Under the pieces are notes generated by a model. It was not told where the DNA came from. It saw only the letters and a list, made by a program, of their open reading frames with translations, and made no database searches. Source: DASUHT01 sp038230835 (GTDB taxonomy: Bacteria; Actinomycetota; Thermoleophilia; Gaiellales; JAICJC01). From it: DNA of 64,000 nt. Both the position numbers and the translations under genes were made by a program. The stretch spans positions 62,001 to 126,000 of the forward strand of contig JBBRMM010000005.1 of the NCBI GenBank assembly GCA_038230835.1, written 5' to 3'. Of this stretch, positions 48,636-56,708 are shown one piece after another (the first letter of the stretch is position 1; each line of letters opens with the position of its first letter).

Positions 48636-48823
48636 ACGGCCTTGACGACCTTGCCGCCCTTCAGGCAGCGAGTGCACACGTAGGCGCGGGTCGGCGAGCC
48701 GTCGAGCAGGATCCTGATCTTCTGCAGATTCGGGTTGAACCGCCGCCTGGTGGCAACCATCGAATGGCTTCGGTTGTTGCCGAAACCGGGCTTCTTGGCG
48801 CAGACGACGCAGACTCTGGACAT
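48632..48823 (-). CDS. rpmB: 50S ribosomal protein L28, zinc-binding form
   Basis: 63 aa. CVVCAKKPGFGNNRSHS and YVCTRCLKGGKV give two CxxC pairs, the zinc-containing version that cells replace under zinc starvation; RRRFNPNLQKIRIL is the L28 core. ATG 48823 is chosen over 48847 because homology starts there and TATACT lies 9 nt upstream. Confidence 0.97.
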   Translation of the reverse strand: MSRVCVVCAKKPGFGNNRSHSMVATRRRFNPNLQKIRILLDGSPTRAYVCTRCLKGGKVVKAV

Positions 48824-48838
48824 AACCGCGGCAGTATA
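48824..48838 (-). promoter_or_regulatory. -10 element of rpmB
   Basis: TATACT on the minus strand (48838-48833), 9 nt before the ATG. Confidence 0.5.
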
Positions 48839-48896
48839 GAGCAACACTTCCGGCGGCCGTGCAACCGCGGCCGAGGGCGGCGCGTCAGACCTGGCG

Positions 48897-49274
48897 GTGC
48901 CGGAATCGAGGCTGCATGTCGTCGCCGCTCCCCCTACGGTGGGTGGCGAGTTCGTGATCGCCGGCGAGGTGATCGCCCAGATCGTCGGCCTGACCGTGCT
49001 CGAGTGTTACGGAGTGGTGGGCATGGCCGCCTCCAGCCTCACCCGCGGTGTCGCCCGCCTGCTCTCCCGGGAGCGGCTTACCCAGGGCGTGGAGGTGCGA
49101 CGCGACGGCGACGCGCTGTCCATCGACCTGTACGTGATCGTCGAGTACGGTCTGAACCTGGCAGAGGTGGCGGCCAACGTCCGGTCGCGCGTTCAGTATC
49201 AGGTCGAGAAGCTGACGCAGATGCCGGTGCAGTCGTTGCAGATCCACATCCAGGGAGTCAAGCGGACCCAGTGA
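48897..49274 (+). CDS. Asp23/Gls24 family envelope stress protein
   Basis: 125 aa, GTG start. GEFVIAGEVIAQIVGLTVLECYGVVGMA is the Asp23 alpha-beta core start; VEVRRDGDALSIDLYVIVEYG and VRSRVQYQVEKLTQMPVQSLQIHIQGV complete it. Commonly encoded directly before DAK/FakA-type genes, as here (13 bp gap). Function in this lineage is not established. Cytoplasmic by sequence. Confidence 0.9.
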   Translation: MPESRLHVVAAPPTVGGEFVIAGEVIAQIVGLTVLECYGVVGMAASSLTRGVARLLSRERLTQGVEVRRDGDALSIDLYVIVEYGLNLAEVAANVRSRVQYQVEKLTQMPVQSLQIHIQGVKRTQ

Positions 49275-49287
49275 GCGGGAGGGGCAG

Positions 49288-51075
49288 ATGAGCACGGCCC
49301 GCGAGATTGTTCTGGCGAGCGCCCGCGGCGGTGCCGACGCCGTGCGGGCGTCGCGCGCACGGCTGAACGACCTGAACGTGTATCCGGTGCCCGACGGCGA
49401 CACCGGCACCAACCTCGCCCGCACTGCGGCCCGCCTGGTGTCGGGTCTGGAGGCCGATCCGGCCGCGGATCCCCGGGCCCTGGCCGCGGCCGCCAGACGT
49501 GCCGCGCTGGCCGGCGCCAGCGGCAACAGCGGGATCATCCTGTCGCAGATCGTCGGCGGGTTTGCCGAGGTGCTGGGAGTGGCCGGGGAGCTCGATCCGG
49601 CGGTGCTCGCGCGTGCATTGCGGACGGCTACCGAAGCCGCCTACCGACCGGTACAACACCCGATCGAAGGCACCATGCTGACGGTGATCCGGGAGATGGC
49701 CGAAATCGCCGAGACGCTCGTGGACAGCGACCTGGACGCCGCGATCGACCGCGTGCTGGAGATGGCGGCGGGCAGCGTCGAGCGCACCCAGGAGATGCTC
49801 ACGGTGCTTCGCGAGGCAGGGGTGGTGGACGCCGGCGCGGCGGGCCTGGTCGAGTTCGCCCGCGGCGCGGCAGCCGGCTACCGGGGGCAGCTCGTGGGTG
49901 CCCCATCCGAACTTCTGGCCCGGCCGCTGAGCATCGATGCTGTGCATCAGGAGCCGACCCGCTACCGCTACTGCACGGCGTTTCTGGTCGAGGGCGAGCG
50001 GGTCGACGCGGCCGTGCTCGAGCGAGAGCTCGAGCCGCTCGGAGACTGCCTGCTGGTGGTCGGAGCGGCGCCCCTGTTCAAGGTGCACGTGCACACGGAC
50101 GATCCCGGACGGGCGCTCTCGGTGGCGGTCGCAGTGGGGTCGGTGGACGCGGTCGAGATCGCCAACATGCAGGAGCAGGTGCTGGCACGCGAACGCCGGC
50201 TGGTCGTGGTCGAAGGCGGCGCCGACGTGCCGCTGACGGCGGCCAACACCGCGATCGTGCTCGACTCGACCGCCGATTTCCCCGATCCCCAGCAGGTCCA
50301 CGCCAACTGGCGCTGCGTGCCGCTGACCGTGCGGTTCGGCGACCAGGAGTTCGCCGACGGCGTGCAGATGACCGCCCAGCAGTTCTACAAACGGTTGCGC
50401 GACTCGCCCGTGCACCCCACCACCGCCGCCCCGGCACCGGGGCTGTACGCCGCAGCCTTCTCGGCCCTCGCCGGGTACGAGCGAATCTACGCGCTGCCGG
50501 TGTCGGCGGGCGTGTCGGCCAGCCACAGCTCGGCGCTGGTCGCTGCCCAGGACGACCCGCGTGTGCGGGTGCTGGACGGCATGACCGTCTCGGTCGGCAC
50601 CGTGCTGCTGGCCGACGGGCTGCAGCGGATGCTGGATGCCGGTGCACGAGCGGAGGAGCTCGAGGGATGGTTTGCCGCCGCCCGCTCCAGGCTCGCGGTG
50701 CTGATCGCCGTCGACACGCTCGAATACCTGCGCCGGGGCGGACGGATCGGTCGCACCAAGCGGTTTGCCGGCGGCATGCTTGGGGTGCGGCCGTTGCTGA
50801 CGCTGAGTGACGGCAAGGTGGTGGAGTGCGGCAAGGCTCGCGGTCGCGAGGGCGTGTGGCGGGCATTCGACCGGTTCCTCGACAGTCTGCCCGAGACGGG
50901 AGTGCGGGTGGGGATCGTGCACGCCGACGCCCCGAGCTCAGCGAAGCGGCTCGCCGAGGTGGTGATGCAGCGCCGGCCCGCTGCGAGCATCGATCGGGTG
51001 AGTGCAATCGGCGCGGTGGTCGGCGCCCACGGCGGACCGGGCACGGTGGCGCTGCTGGCGCTGCCCGAAGGATGA
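49288..51075 (+). CDS. FakA-FakB type fusion: DhaL/DAK2 kinase domain joined to DegV fatty-acid-binding domain
   Basis: 595 aa. N-terminal DhaL domain (about 1-200): NVYPVPDGDTGTNLARTAAR gives the ADP-Mg Asp cluster and ALAGASGNSGIILSQIVGGF the Gly-rich contact; a linker domain with FKVHVHTDDPGRALSVAV and NMQEQVL follows; then a complete DegV/FakB domain (about 325-595): IVLDSTADFP, HPTTAAPAPGLYAAAF, LPVSAGVSASHSSALVA, DTLEYLRRGGRIG. FakA and FakB normally are separate proteins that phosphorylate bound fatty acids; here kinase and carrier are covalently joined. GGGAGGGG precedes the ATG. Confidence 0.88.
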   Translation: MSTAREIVLASARGGADAVRASRARLNDLNVYPVPDGDTGTNLARTAARLVSGLEADPAADPRALAAAARRAALAGASGNSGIILSQIVGGFAEVLGVAGELDPAVLARALRTATEAAYRPVQHPIEGTMLTVIREMAEIAETLVDSDLDAAIDRVLEMAAGSVERTQEMLTVLREAGVVDAGAAGLVEFARGAAAGYRGQLVGAPSELLARPLSIDAVHQEPTRYRYCTAFLVEGERVDAAVLERELEPLGDCLLVVGAAPLFKVHVHTDDPGRALSVAVAVGSVDAVEIANMQEQVLARERRLVVVEGGADVPLTAANTAIVLDSTADFPDPQQVHANWRCVPLTVRFGDQEFADGVQMTAQQFYKRLRDSPVHPTTAAPAPGLYAAAFSALAGYERIYALPVSAGVSASHSSALVAAQDDPRVRVLDGMTVSVGTVLLADGLQRMLDAGARAEELEGWFAAARSRLAVLIAVDTLEYLRRGGRIGRTKRFAGGMLGVRPLLTLSDGKVVECGKARGREGVWRAFDRFLDSLPETGVRVGIVHADAPSSAKRLAEVVMQRRPAASIDRVSAIGAVVGAHGGPGTVALLALPEG

Positions 51076-53195
51076 GGGGGTTCGCCGGGACGGCAGCCGG
51101 CGCCGATCCGCCCGTGCCGACCTCCGCACCCCGCCCGTCACACCTGGAGGCGCCGGTGACGGCGCGGCGTGCACTGGCCGACGCCCTGGCCGAGCTCCGG
51201 CCGTGGCCGGTGCGCTGCGTCGGTGACCTGCTCGAGAGCGTGCCGTTCCGGCATGACGACTATCGGGACTCGGCCCGGCTGGCGGATATGCGGCCGGGTC
51301 AGGAGGCGACGCTGGAAGTGGTCGTCGAGCGCGTGCGAGCGCGCCCGACCAGGCGCCGCAACCTGGTCATCGTCGAGGCCACCGTCCGCGACTCGTCGGG
51401 CCCCGCCACGGCGATCTGGTTCAACCAGCGCTACCTGCTGAAGCAGCTGGAGCCCGGCATGCGCCTGCTGATTCGCGGCGAGCGACGACCGACGATCGAC
51501 GCCGAGATCGTGGTCAAGAGCCACGAGCGCGCCGCCGACGGCGACTCCGCTCGACACACACGCGGTCTGGTGCCGGTCTACCGAGCCAGCGAGCGGGTGT
51601 CCAGCCGCCAGCTGCGGGCGCTCGCCGACGAGGTGCTGGGGCACGCCGGCGACCGGCCCGACATGCTGCCCGACGACCTCAAGGCCCGGCGCCGGCTGCC
51701 GCTGCGGCGCGACGCGCTGGTCGCCTGCCATCGGCCCCGCACGCTGCCCGAGCATGCACTGGGCAGACGCCGGCTGGCGTACGAGGAACTGTTCCTGCTG
51801 CAACGCGGCATGCTGCGTCACCGGCGTGAGATCGACGAGCGAGAGCGGGCAGAGCCGATCGGTGCGCCCGGCGAGGTGATCGGCCGGTACCTCGATCAGC
51901 TGCCGTTCTCCCTCACCGGCGCCCAGCGACGCGCGCTGACCGAGATCGACGCCGACCTCGGGCGGCCGGTGCCGATGCGGCGGCTGCTGCAAGGCGATGT
52001 CGGCTCGGGCAAGACCGCAGTTGCCGTCTACGCGCTTCTGCGGGCCGTCGAGCACGGTCGGCAGGGAGCCCTGATGGCGCCCACCGAGACGCTGTCCACC
52101 CAGCACCTGTTGAGCGTGGCGGCGATCTGTGAGCCGCTGGGCGTACGGGTCACCGGGCTCATGAACGGGATGCCTGCGCGCGAGCGGCGGGCGGCGTTGC
52201 AGACGATCCAGGCGGGCGAGCCGCAGGTGGTGGTGGGCACGCACGCGCTGATCCAGCAGTCGGTCGAGTTCGGCGACCTGTCGGTCGCCGTCGTCGACGA
52301 GCAGCACCGCTTCGGCGTCGACCAGCGGCGGGCGCTCGAGCAGCGCACGGCGTCGGCGCTCTCGCCGCACGTGCTGCACATGACCGCCACGCCGATCCCG
52401 CGCACGCTGGCGCTCACGGTCTACGGCGATCTGGACGTCACCGTCCTCGACGAGCTGCCTGCGGGCCGCACCCCGGTGGTCACCCGGCAGCTGCCGGCGG
52501 CCCGCCGCGACGAGGTGTTCGCGCGCATGCGGCGGATGCTCGACGAGGGTCGCCAGGCGTACGTCGTGTGTCCGCTGGTGGCCGAGTCCGAGCGGCTGCA
52601 GGCCGTGGCCGCGCAGAGCGAGGCCGACCGGCTGGCGGGTGGTCTGCTGAGCGCCTACCGGGTCGGCTGCATCCATGGTCAGATGCCGCTCGCCGACCGC
52701 CGCCGGCTGATGGACGGGTTTCGGTCGGGCGCGGTGCAGGTGCTGGTGGCCACCACGGTGATCGAGGTGGGCGTGGACGTGCCCAACGCCAGCCTGATGG
52801 TGATCGAGGGCGCCGACCTGTTCGGCCTCGCCCAACTGCACCAGCTTCGCGGCCGGGTCGGGCGCGGCGCGCACGAGAGCTTCTGCATCCTGATCGCCGG
52901 CCCGGTCAGCGACGATGCCCGCGCCCGTCTGGATGCGATGGTGCGGACCAGCGACGGGTTCGAACTGGCGGAGATCGACCTCGACCTGCGTGGGGAGGGA
53001 ACCGTGCTGGCCTCTCGCCAGAGCGGTGTTCCCGACCTGCGGCACGCGCGCCTGTCACGTCACCGGCGGCTCGCCGCCACCGCCCGGGCCGACGCCGCGG
53101 TGTGTCTCGACGGCGGCGAGCCGGCCACCGACGCATTGATGGACGCCGCGGCCGAGCGGATGTTCGAAACGCCGGAGTGGGCCGCCCAGGCGTGA
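51072..53195 (+). CDS. recG: ATP-dependent DNA helicase RecG
   Basis: Branch-migrating helicase for stalled forks. 707 aa. N-terminal wedge domain with WFNQRYLLKQLEPGMRLLIRG and LVPVYRASERVSSRQLR; Walker A LLQGDVGSGKTAVAV; MAPTETLSTQH; DEQHRFG; HMTATPIPRTLALT; then VCPLVAESERLQAV, IHGQMPLADRR, ATTVIEVGVDVPNAS, QLHQLRGRVGRG. Ends with the TRG-like FELAEIDLDLRGEGTVLASRQSG. ATG overlaps the previous stop. Complete. Confidence 0.97.
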   Translation: MRGFAGTAAGADPPVPTSAPRPSHLEAPVTARRALADALAELRPWPVRCVGDLLESVPFRHDDYRDSARLADMRPGQEATLEVVVERVRARPTRRRNLVIVEATVRDSSGPATAIWFNQRYLLKQLEPGMRLLIRGERRPTIDAEIVVKSHERAADGDSARHTRGLVPVYRASERVSSRQLRALADEVLGHAGDRPDMLPDDLKARRRLPLRRDALVACHRPRTLPEHALGRRRLAYEELFLLQRGMLRHRREIDERERAEPIGAPGEVIGRYLDQLPFSLTGAQRRALTEIDADLGRPVPMRRLLQGDVGSGKTAVAVYALLRAVEHGRQGALMAPTETLSTQHLLSVAAICEPLGVRVTGLMNGMPARERRAALQTIQAGEPQVVVGTHALIQQSVEFGDLSVAVVDEQHRFGVDQRRALEQRTASALSPHVLHMTATPIPRTLALTVYGDLDVTVLDELPAGRTPVVTRQLPAARRDEVFARMRRMLDEGRQAYVVCPLVAESERLQAVAAQSEADRLAGGLLSAYRVGCIHGQMPLADRRRLMDGFRSGAVQVLVATTVIEVGVDVPNASLMVIEGADLFGLAQLHQLRGRVGRGAHESFCILIAGPVSDDARARLDAMVRTSDGFELAEIDLDLRGEGTVLASRQSGVPDLRHARLSRHRRLAATARADAAVCLDGGEPATDALMDAAAERMFETPEWAAQA

Positions 53196-53203
53196 GCCAT
53201 CTC

Positions 53204-53215
53204 TACGATCCCCTG
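53204..53215 (+). promoter_or_regulatory. -10 element of the sensor kinase gene
   Basis: TACGAT at 53204-53209, 6 nt before ATG 53216 and only 9 nt after the recG stop. It favours ATG 53216 over GTG 53192. Confidence 0.45.
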
Positions 53216-54373
53216 ATGGCCGCGCCGCCCGATGCCGCCCCTGTGTCGCTGCTCGCGGCCCTGCTCGACTACGGCCGCGAAGCGCTCGGGGCCGACCATA
53301 CGACCTACTGCACGTTCGACTCCGACAGTGACAGCGTGCTGGTGATGGGCGCGTCGGGCGACATCGACCACCCCGAGGTGGCCGTCACCGGCAGGTCGCT
53401 CCCCGCGACCGACTACACGTCGCTGTCCGAGCTGATGGCACGAGGGGACCCGACCATCAGCCGGTCCGATGCGCTCGACCTGCACCCGGCGATCCGCGCG
53501 TTTCACGACCGAGTCGGCGTGCGCGCGCAGATCCTCGTCCCGGTTTCCGTGGACGGCGCGACGGGGTTTCTGGAGGCGTTCTACCGTGACCTCGACGGCA
53601 TCGACTCCAACCGCCTGGAGAGCGCGCGGCGGCTGGCCCCGTTCGCTGCCGCAGCGCTCAGCCGCGATGCGATGGCGACCAAGCTCCAAGAGGCCCAGCA
53701 GGCGCTGCGCGAGAGCGAAAGCGGACGCCGCCGGGTGCTGGGCGCGATGTTGCGCGCGGAGGAGGCCGAGCGGGTGCGCATCGCCACCGAGCTCCACGAC
53801 GACACGATCCAGGTCATGACCGCCACCCTGATCGGGCTCGACCGCGCGATCGCCACATTGGGCCCGTCGGCCGCCGGGCGATCGCTCGAGCTGGCCCGGA
53901 CGACGCTGGCCGCCGCACTCGAGCGCACCCGCCGGCTGATGTTCGAACTACGGCCGGTGCTGCTCCAGGCCAGGGGCATCGCCGCAGCCGTCCGGGCGAT
54001 GGTCGACGAAGCCCAGGCCGAGGCCGGGTTCCGAGTCGACCTGGAAGTGTTCGACGAGCGTCTGGAGCCCGAGTTGGAACTGCTCATCTACCGGACGGTG
54101 CGCGAGGCGGTGTCCAACGCCCGCAAGCATGCGGGCGCGCGGGTCGTGGCGGTGACGCTCCGGCTGGCCGGCGACCGGGTGATCGGGGAGGTGAGCGACG
54201 ACGGCCGCGGCTTCGACACCGGCCGGGCGACCAACCGGGAGCTGATGCGGCTGCATCTCGGCCTCGAGTCGATGGCCGAGCGGGTGCGCCTGGCCGGAGG
54301 CACGATCGAGACGCGATCGACGCCCGGAGCGGGCACAACGGTCGCCTTCTCGCTACCGGTCGGGAGACGGTGA
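53216..54373 (+). CDS. GAF-type sensor histidine kinase, HisKA_3 (NarL/DesK) class
   Basis: 385 aa; no membrane helices, so cytoplasmic. A GAF-like sensory domain occupies ~5-160. The dimerisation helix carries ERVRIATELHDDTIQVMTAT, the HD-x4-Q type phospho-acceptor of HisKA_3 kinases; the ATPase has REAVSNARKHAGA (N box) and VSDDGRGFD (G1), then GLESMAERVRLAGGTIE. No response regulator gene is adjacent, so it is an orphan here. GTG 53192 in the recG stop is an alternative start. Confidence 0.9.
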   Translation: MAAPPDAAPVSLLAALLDYGREALGADHTTYCTFDSDSDSVLVMGASGDIDHPEVAVTGRSLPATDYTSLSELMARGDPTISRSDALDLHPAIRAFHDRVGVRAQILVPVSVDGATGFLEAFYRDLDGIDSNRLESARRLAPFAAAALSRDAMATKLQEAQQALRESESGRRRVLGAMLRAEEAERVRIATELHDDTIQVMTATLIGLDRAIATLGPSAAGRSLELARTTLAAALERTRRLMFELRPVLLQARGIAAAVRAMVDEAQAEAGFRVDLEVFDERLEPELELLIYRTVREAVSNARKHAGARVVAVTLRLAGDRVIGEVSDDGRGFDTGRATNRELMRLHLGLESMAERVRLAGGTIETRSTPGAGTTVAFSLPVGRR

Positions 54374-54374
54374 C

Positions 54375-54917
54375 GTGCGCGTCGTGGCGGGTGAGCGGGG
54401 CGGCATCCGGCTGACCGCGCCGCCGGACGGCCGCACCCGGCCCACCTCCGACATGATCCGTGAGGCGCTGTTCTCGATGCTGGGCGAGATCTCCGGATGG
54501 ACCGTGCTCGACCCCTTCGCCGGCAGTGGAGCACTGGGGCTGGAGGCGCTGTCCCGAGGGGCTGCACAGGCCGACTTCTGCGAGCTGTCGGCGGCCGCGC
54601 TGCGCGCGTTGCGGGCCAACATCGAGCGCCTCGGGTATGCCGACCGGTGCGTCGTGCGGCGGCAGGACGCGACCCGGCGGATGGCCGCTGACGCTGCGGC
54701 GGAGCGCCGGTACGACTTGCTCCTGCTCGACCCGCCTTATAGGATGCTGCCCGAGTTGCAAGAGACGTTGTGCCTGCACCTGCCGCGGATCACCAGCCCG
54801 CAAGGGCGTGTCGTCGTCGAGAGCGCATCGGCGGCCGAGGCGCCGCGCCTGCCGTTGGAGACCGTCGTGTCGCGCGTGCACGGTGACACTCGCGTGACCA
54901 TCCTGCGCCATGCCTGA
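54375..54917 (+). CDS. rsmD: 16S rRNA (guanine966-N2)-methyltransferase
   Basis: 180 aa. RVVAGERGGIRLTAP and RPTSDMIREALFSML are the RsmD N-terminal marks; VLDPFAGSGALGLEALSRG binds SAM; LLLLDPPYRMLPEL is the DPPY catalytic motif. GTG start; overlaps coaD by 8 nt. rsmD-coaD pairing is widely conserved. Confidence 0.95.
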   Translation: MRVVAGERGGIRLTAPPDGRTRPTSDMIREALFSMLGEISGWTVLDPFAGSGALGLEALSRGAAQADFCELSAAALRALRANIERLGYADRCVVRRQDATRRMAADAAAERRYDLLLLDPPYRMLPELQETLCLHLPRITSPQGRVVVESASAAEAPRLPLETVVSRVHGDTRVTILRHA

Positions 54918-55410
54918 GTCGGCTGCTGTCTGCCCGGGTACCTACGATCCGGTCACGCTCGGCCACCTGGACATCATTCATCGCGCCGCCGCCATCTTCG
55001 ACCGGGTCGTCGTGGGAGTGGTGCGCCAGCCGCGACACAAGCAGACGACGATGTTTCCCGTCGAGGAACGGGTCGGGTTCATCGAGCGCTCGTTGGATGG
55101 ATTTTCCAACGTGACCGTGGAAGGATTCTCCACATTGGTGGTCGACTTCGCGCGTACTCACCGAGCCCGCAGCATCGTCAAGGGGCTGCGCGCGGTGTCG
55201 GACTTCGAATGGGAGTTCCAGATGAACAATCTCAACCGCGGCCTGGCCGCCGACATCGAGACGATGTATCTGATGGCGTCGCCGCAGTACAGTTTCCTTT
55301 CATCGCGCGGCGTTCGTGAGATCGCGTCGTTCGGCGGGCCGGTGGCGGACTACGTGCCACCGGAGGTCGCCCGGCGGCTGTCGGAGTTGCATGCGGCGGG
55401 CGAGATCTGA
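54910..55410 (+). CDS. coaD: Pantetheine-phosphate adenylyltransferase
   Basis: Fourth step of coenzyme A synthesis. 166 aa. CPGTYDPVTLGHLDIIHRAA contains the nucleotidyltransferase GHxD-type motif; VKGLRAVSDFEWEFQMNNLN and FLSSRGVREIASFGGPVADY (ISSTxxR-like) complete the site. Standard length; ATG within the rsmD end. Confidence 0.97.
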   Translation: MPESAAVCPGTYDPVTLGHLDIIHRAAAIFDRVVVGVVRQPRHKQTTMFPVEERVGFIERSLDGFSNVTVEGFSTLVVDFARTHRARSIVKGLRAVSDFEWEFQMNNLNRGLAADIETMYLMASPQYSFLSSRGVREIASFGGPVADYVPPEVARRLSELHAAGEI

Positions 55411-55431
55411 GCCTCGAAGAGGGAGAGTCAC

Positions 55432-55935
55432 GTGGACGTATTGGTGCTGATCGACAAACTGGACGAGCTGGTGTTGAACGCGCGCGGCGTTCCGATGACC
55501 AGCAACCAGATCCGACTCGATCGCGAGGAGATCGAGGACATCATCGCCCATATGCGGCAGACCATCCCCGAGGAGATCAAGCAGGCGCGGTGGATCGTCA
55601 AGGAGCGGCAGGAGATGCTTGCCGAGGCCAAGCGCGAGGCCGAGCGGCTGATCACCGAGTCACGGGAGCACGCCGCCCGCGAGGCGTCGCAGCAGGAGGT
55701 CGTCAAGCTGGCCGAGCGGCAGGCTGAGGACATCCTGGTCGATGCCCGCCGCAAGGCCCGCGAGATGCGGATGGGCGCAGACGACTACGCCGATTCGATC
55801 CTCGAGAACATGGAGACCAACCTGACCAAGTTCCTGGCCGCGGTACAGCGCGGGCGAGAGCAGTTGGCCGCCCGGTCGGACGACCACACGGGGCCGGCGG
55901 CCACCGCCGGCTTCGACATGAGCCACACCCAGTAG
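55432..55935 (+). CDS. Coiled-coil protein, DivIVA/SepIVA-like
   Basis: 167 aa, GTG start with GAGGGAGAG upstream. N-terminal LVLIDKLDELVLNARGVPMT, then a long charged coiled coil (about 35-140) rich in Glu, Arg and Ala, and a flexible tail. The position between coaD and the DUF177 gene matches that of SepIVA, an essential septation-associated DivIVA-domain protein of mycobacteria. The assignment rests on position and coiled-coil character; function in this organism is inferred. Confidence 0.75.
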   Translation: MDVLVLIDKLDELVLNARGVPMTSNQIRLDREEIEDIIAHMRQTIPEEIKQARWIVKERQEMLAEAKREAERLITESREHAAREASQQEVVKLAERQAEDILVDARRKAREMRMGADDYADSILENMETNLTKFLAAVQRGREQLAARSDDHTGPAATAGFDMSHTQ

Positions 55936-55942
55936 CCGGCCG

Positions 55943-56458
55943 GTGGGCCTGATCGACCTGCGGCGGTTGGGCCTGGAGGCCGGCGACGTCCGCCGCCTCG
56001 AGGTGCTGCTGGCGGTCGAGCCGGTACTGCTGGGCGGGCAGGAGTACGTGTCCCGTCCGGACACCGTGGAGGCGGCGCTCGATCTGCAGGCCTCGGTGGA
56101 CGGCCTGGTGCTCAAGCTGGCGTTCGCCACCGACCTGGAGGGGCCGTGCTTCCGCTGCCTGGAGCCCGCTCGGGCGCACGTCGCGGTGCGGGCTTCGGAG
56201 TACGACGCCTCGCACCCCGACCCGGGTGCCGAGGAGGATCTTCGCTGCGAGTACCTCGACGCGACCCAGCAGCTCGACCCGGACCGGTGGTCGCGGGACG
56301 CCCTGGTGCTTGCGCTGCCGGCGAAGCTGCTGTGCCGATCGGACTGCCTGGGGCTGTGCCCGCGCTGTGGGGCGCCTCTGAACGACGATCCCGGCCACGA
56401 CTGCGGGGGCGACGAGCTGGACGAGCGGTGGGCGGGATTGCGTGACCTGGAGCTGTGA
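55943..56458 (+). CDS. DUF177 (YceD) family protein
   Basis: 171 aa, GTG start. The CFRCLEPA pair and the C-terminal LCRSDCLGLCPRCGAPLN cluster are the cysteine signatures of DUF177, and the gene precedes rpmF as in most bacteria. YceD is linked with 23S rRNA accumulation and plant homologs with chloroplast rRNA processing. Probably zinc-binding. 38 bp before rpmF. Confidence 0.92.
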   Translation: MGLIDLRRLGLEAGDVRRLEVLLAVEPVLLGGQEYVSRPDTVEAALDLQASVDGLVLKLAFATDLEGPCFRCLEPARAHVAVRASEYDASHPDPGAEEDLRCEYLDATQQLDPDRWSRDALVLALPAKLLCRSDCLGLCPRCGAPLNDDPGHDCGGDELDERWAGLRDLEL

Positions 56459-56480
56459 GCCGCGGCCGGCGCTCGGCCTC

Positions 56481-56496
56481 TATACTGCGCAGGCTC
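56481..56496 (+). promoter_or_regulatory. -10 element of rpmF
   Basis: TATACT at 56481-56486, 10 nt before the ATG, the closest to TATAAT in this set. Confidence 0.5.
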
Positions 56497-56685
56497 ATGG
56501 CCGTCCCCAAGAAGAAAACCTCGAAAGCCCGGCGCGACAAACGACGTGCGACGCACGCCATCTCGCCTCCCGCGCTCTCGGTGTGCCCACAGTGTCACCA
56601 CCCGGTGCGCCCGCACCACGTGTGCGGCAACTGCGGTCAGTATCGGGGGCGTGAGGTCGAGCCGCTCGAGCAGGCCGCGCCGTAG
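56497..56685 (+). CDS. rpmF: 50S ribosomal protein L32
   Basis: 62 aa. MAVPKKKTSKARRDKRRATH is the L32 N-terminus; CPQCHHPVRPHHVCGNCG gives two CxxC zinc pairs, the zinc-binding form, matching the zinc form of L28 at 48632. The frame opens earlier at 56455, but homology and the -10 element fix ATG 56497. Confidence 0.97.
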   Translation: MAVPKKKTSKARRDKRRATHAISPPALSVCPQCHHPVRPHHVCGNCGQYRGREVEPLEQAAP

Positions 56686-56708
56686 CCTTCGGCGCGGGTG
56701 AGACGATC

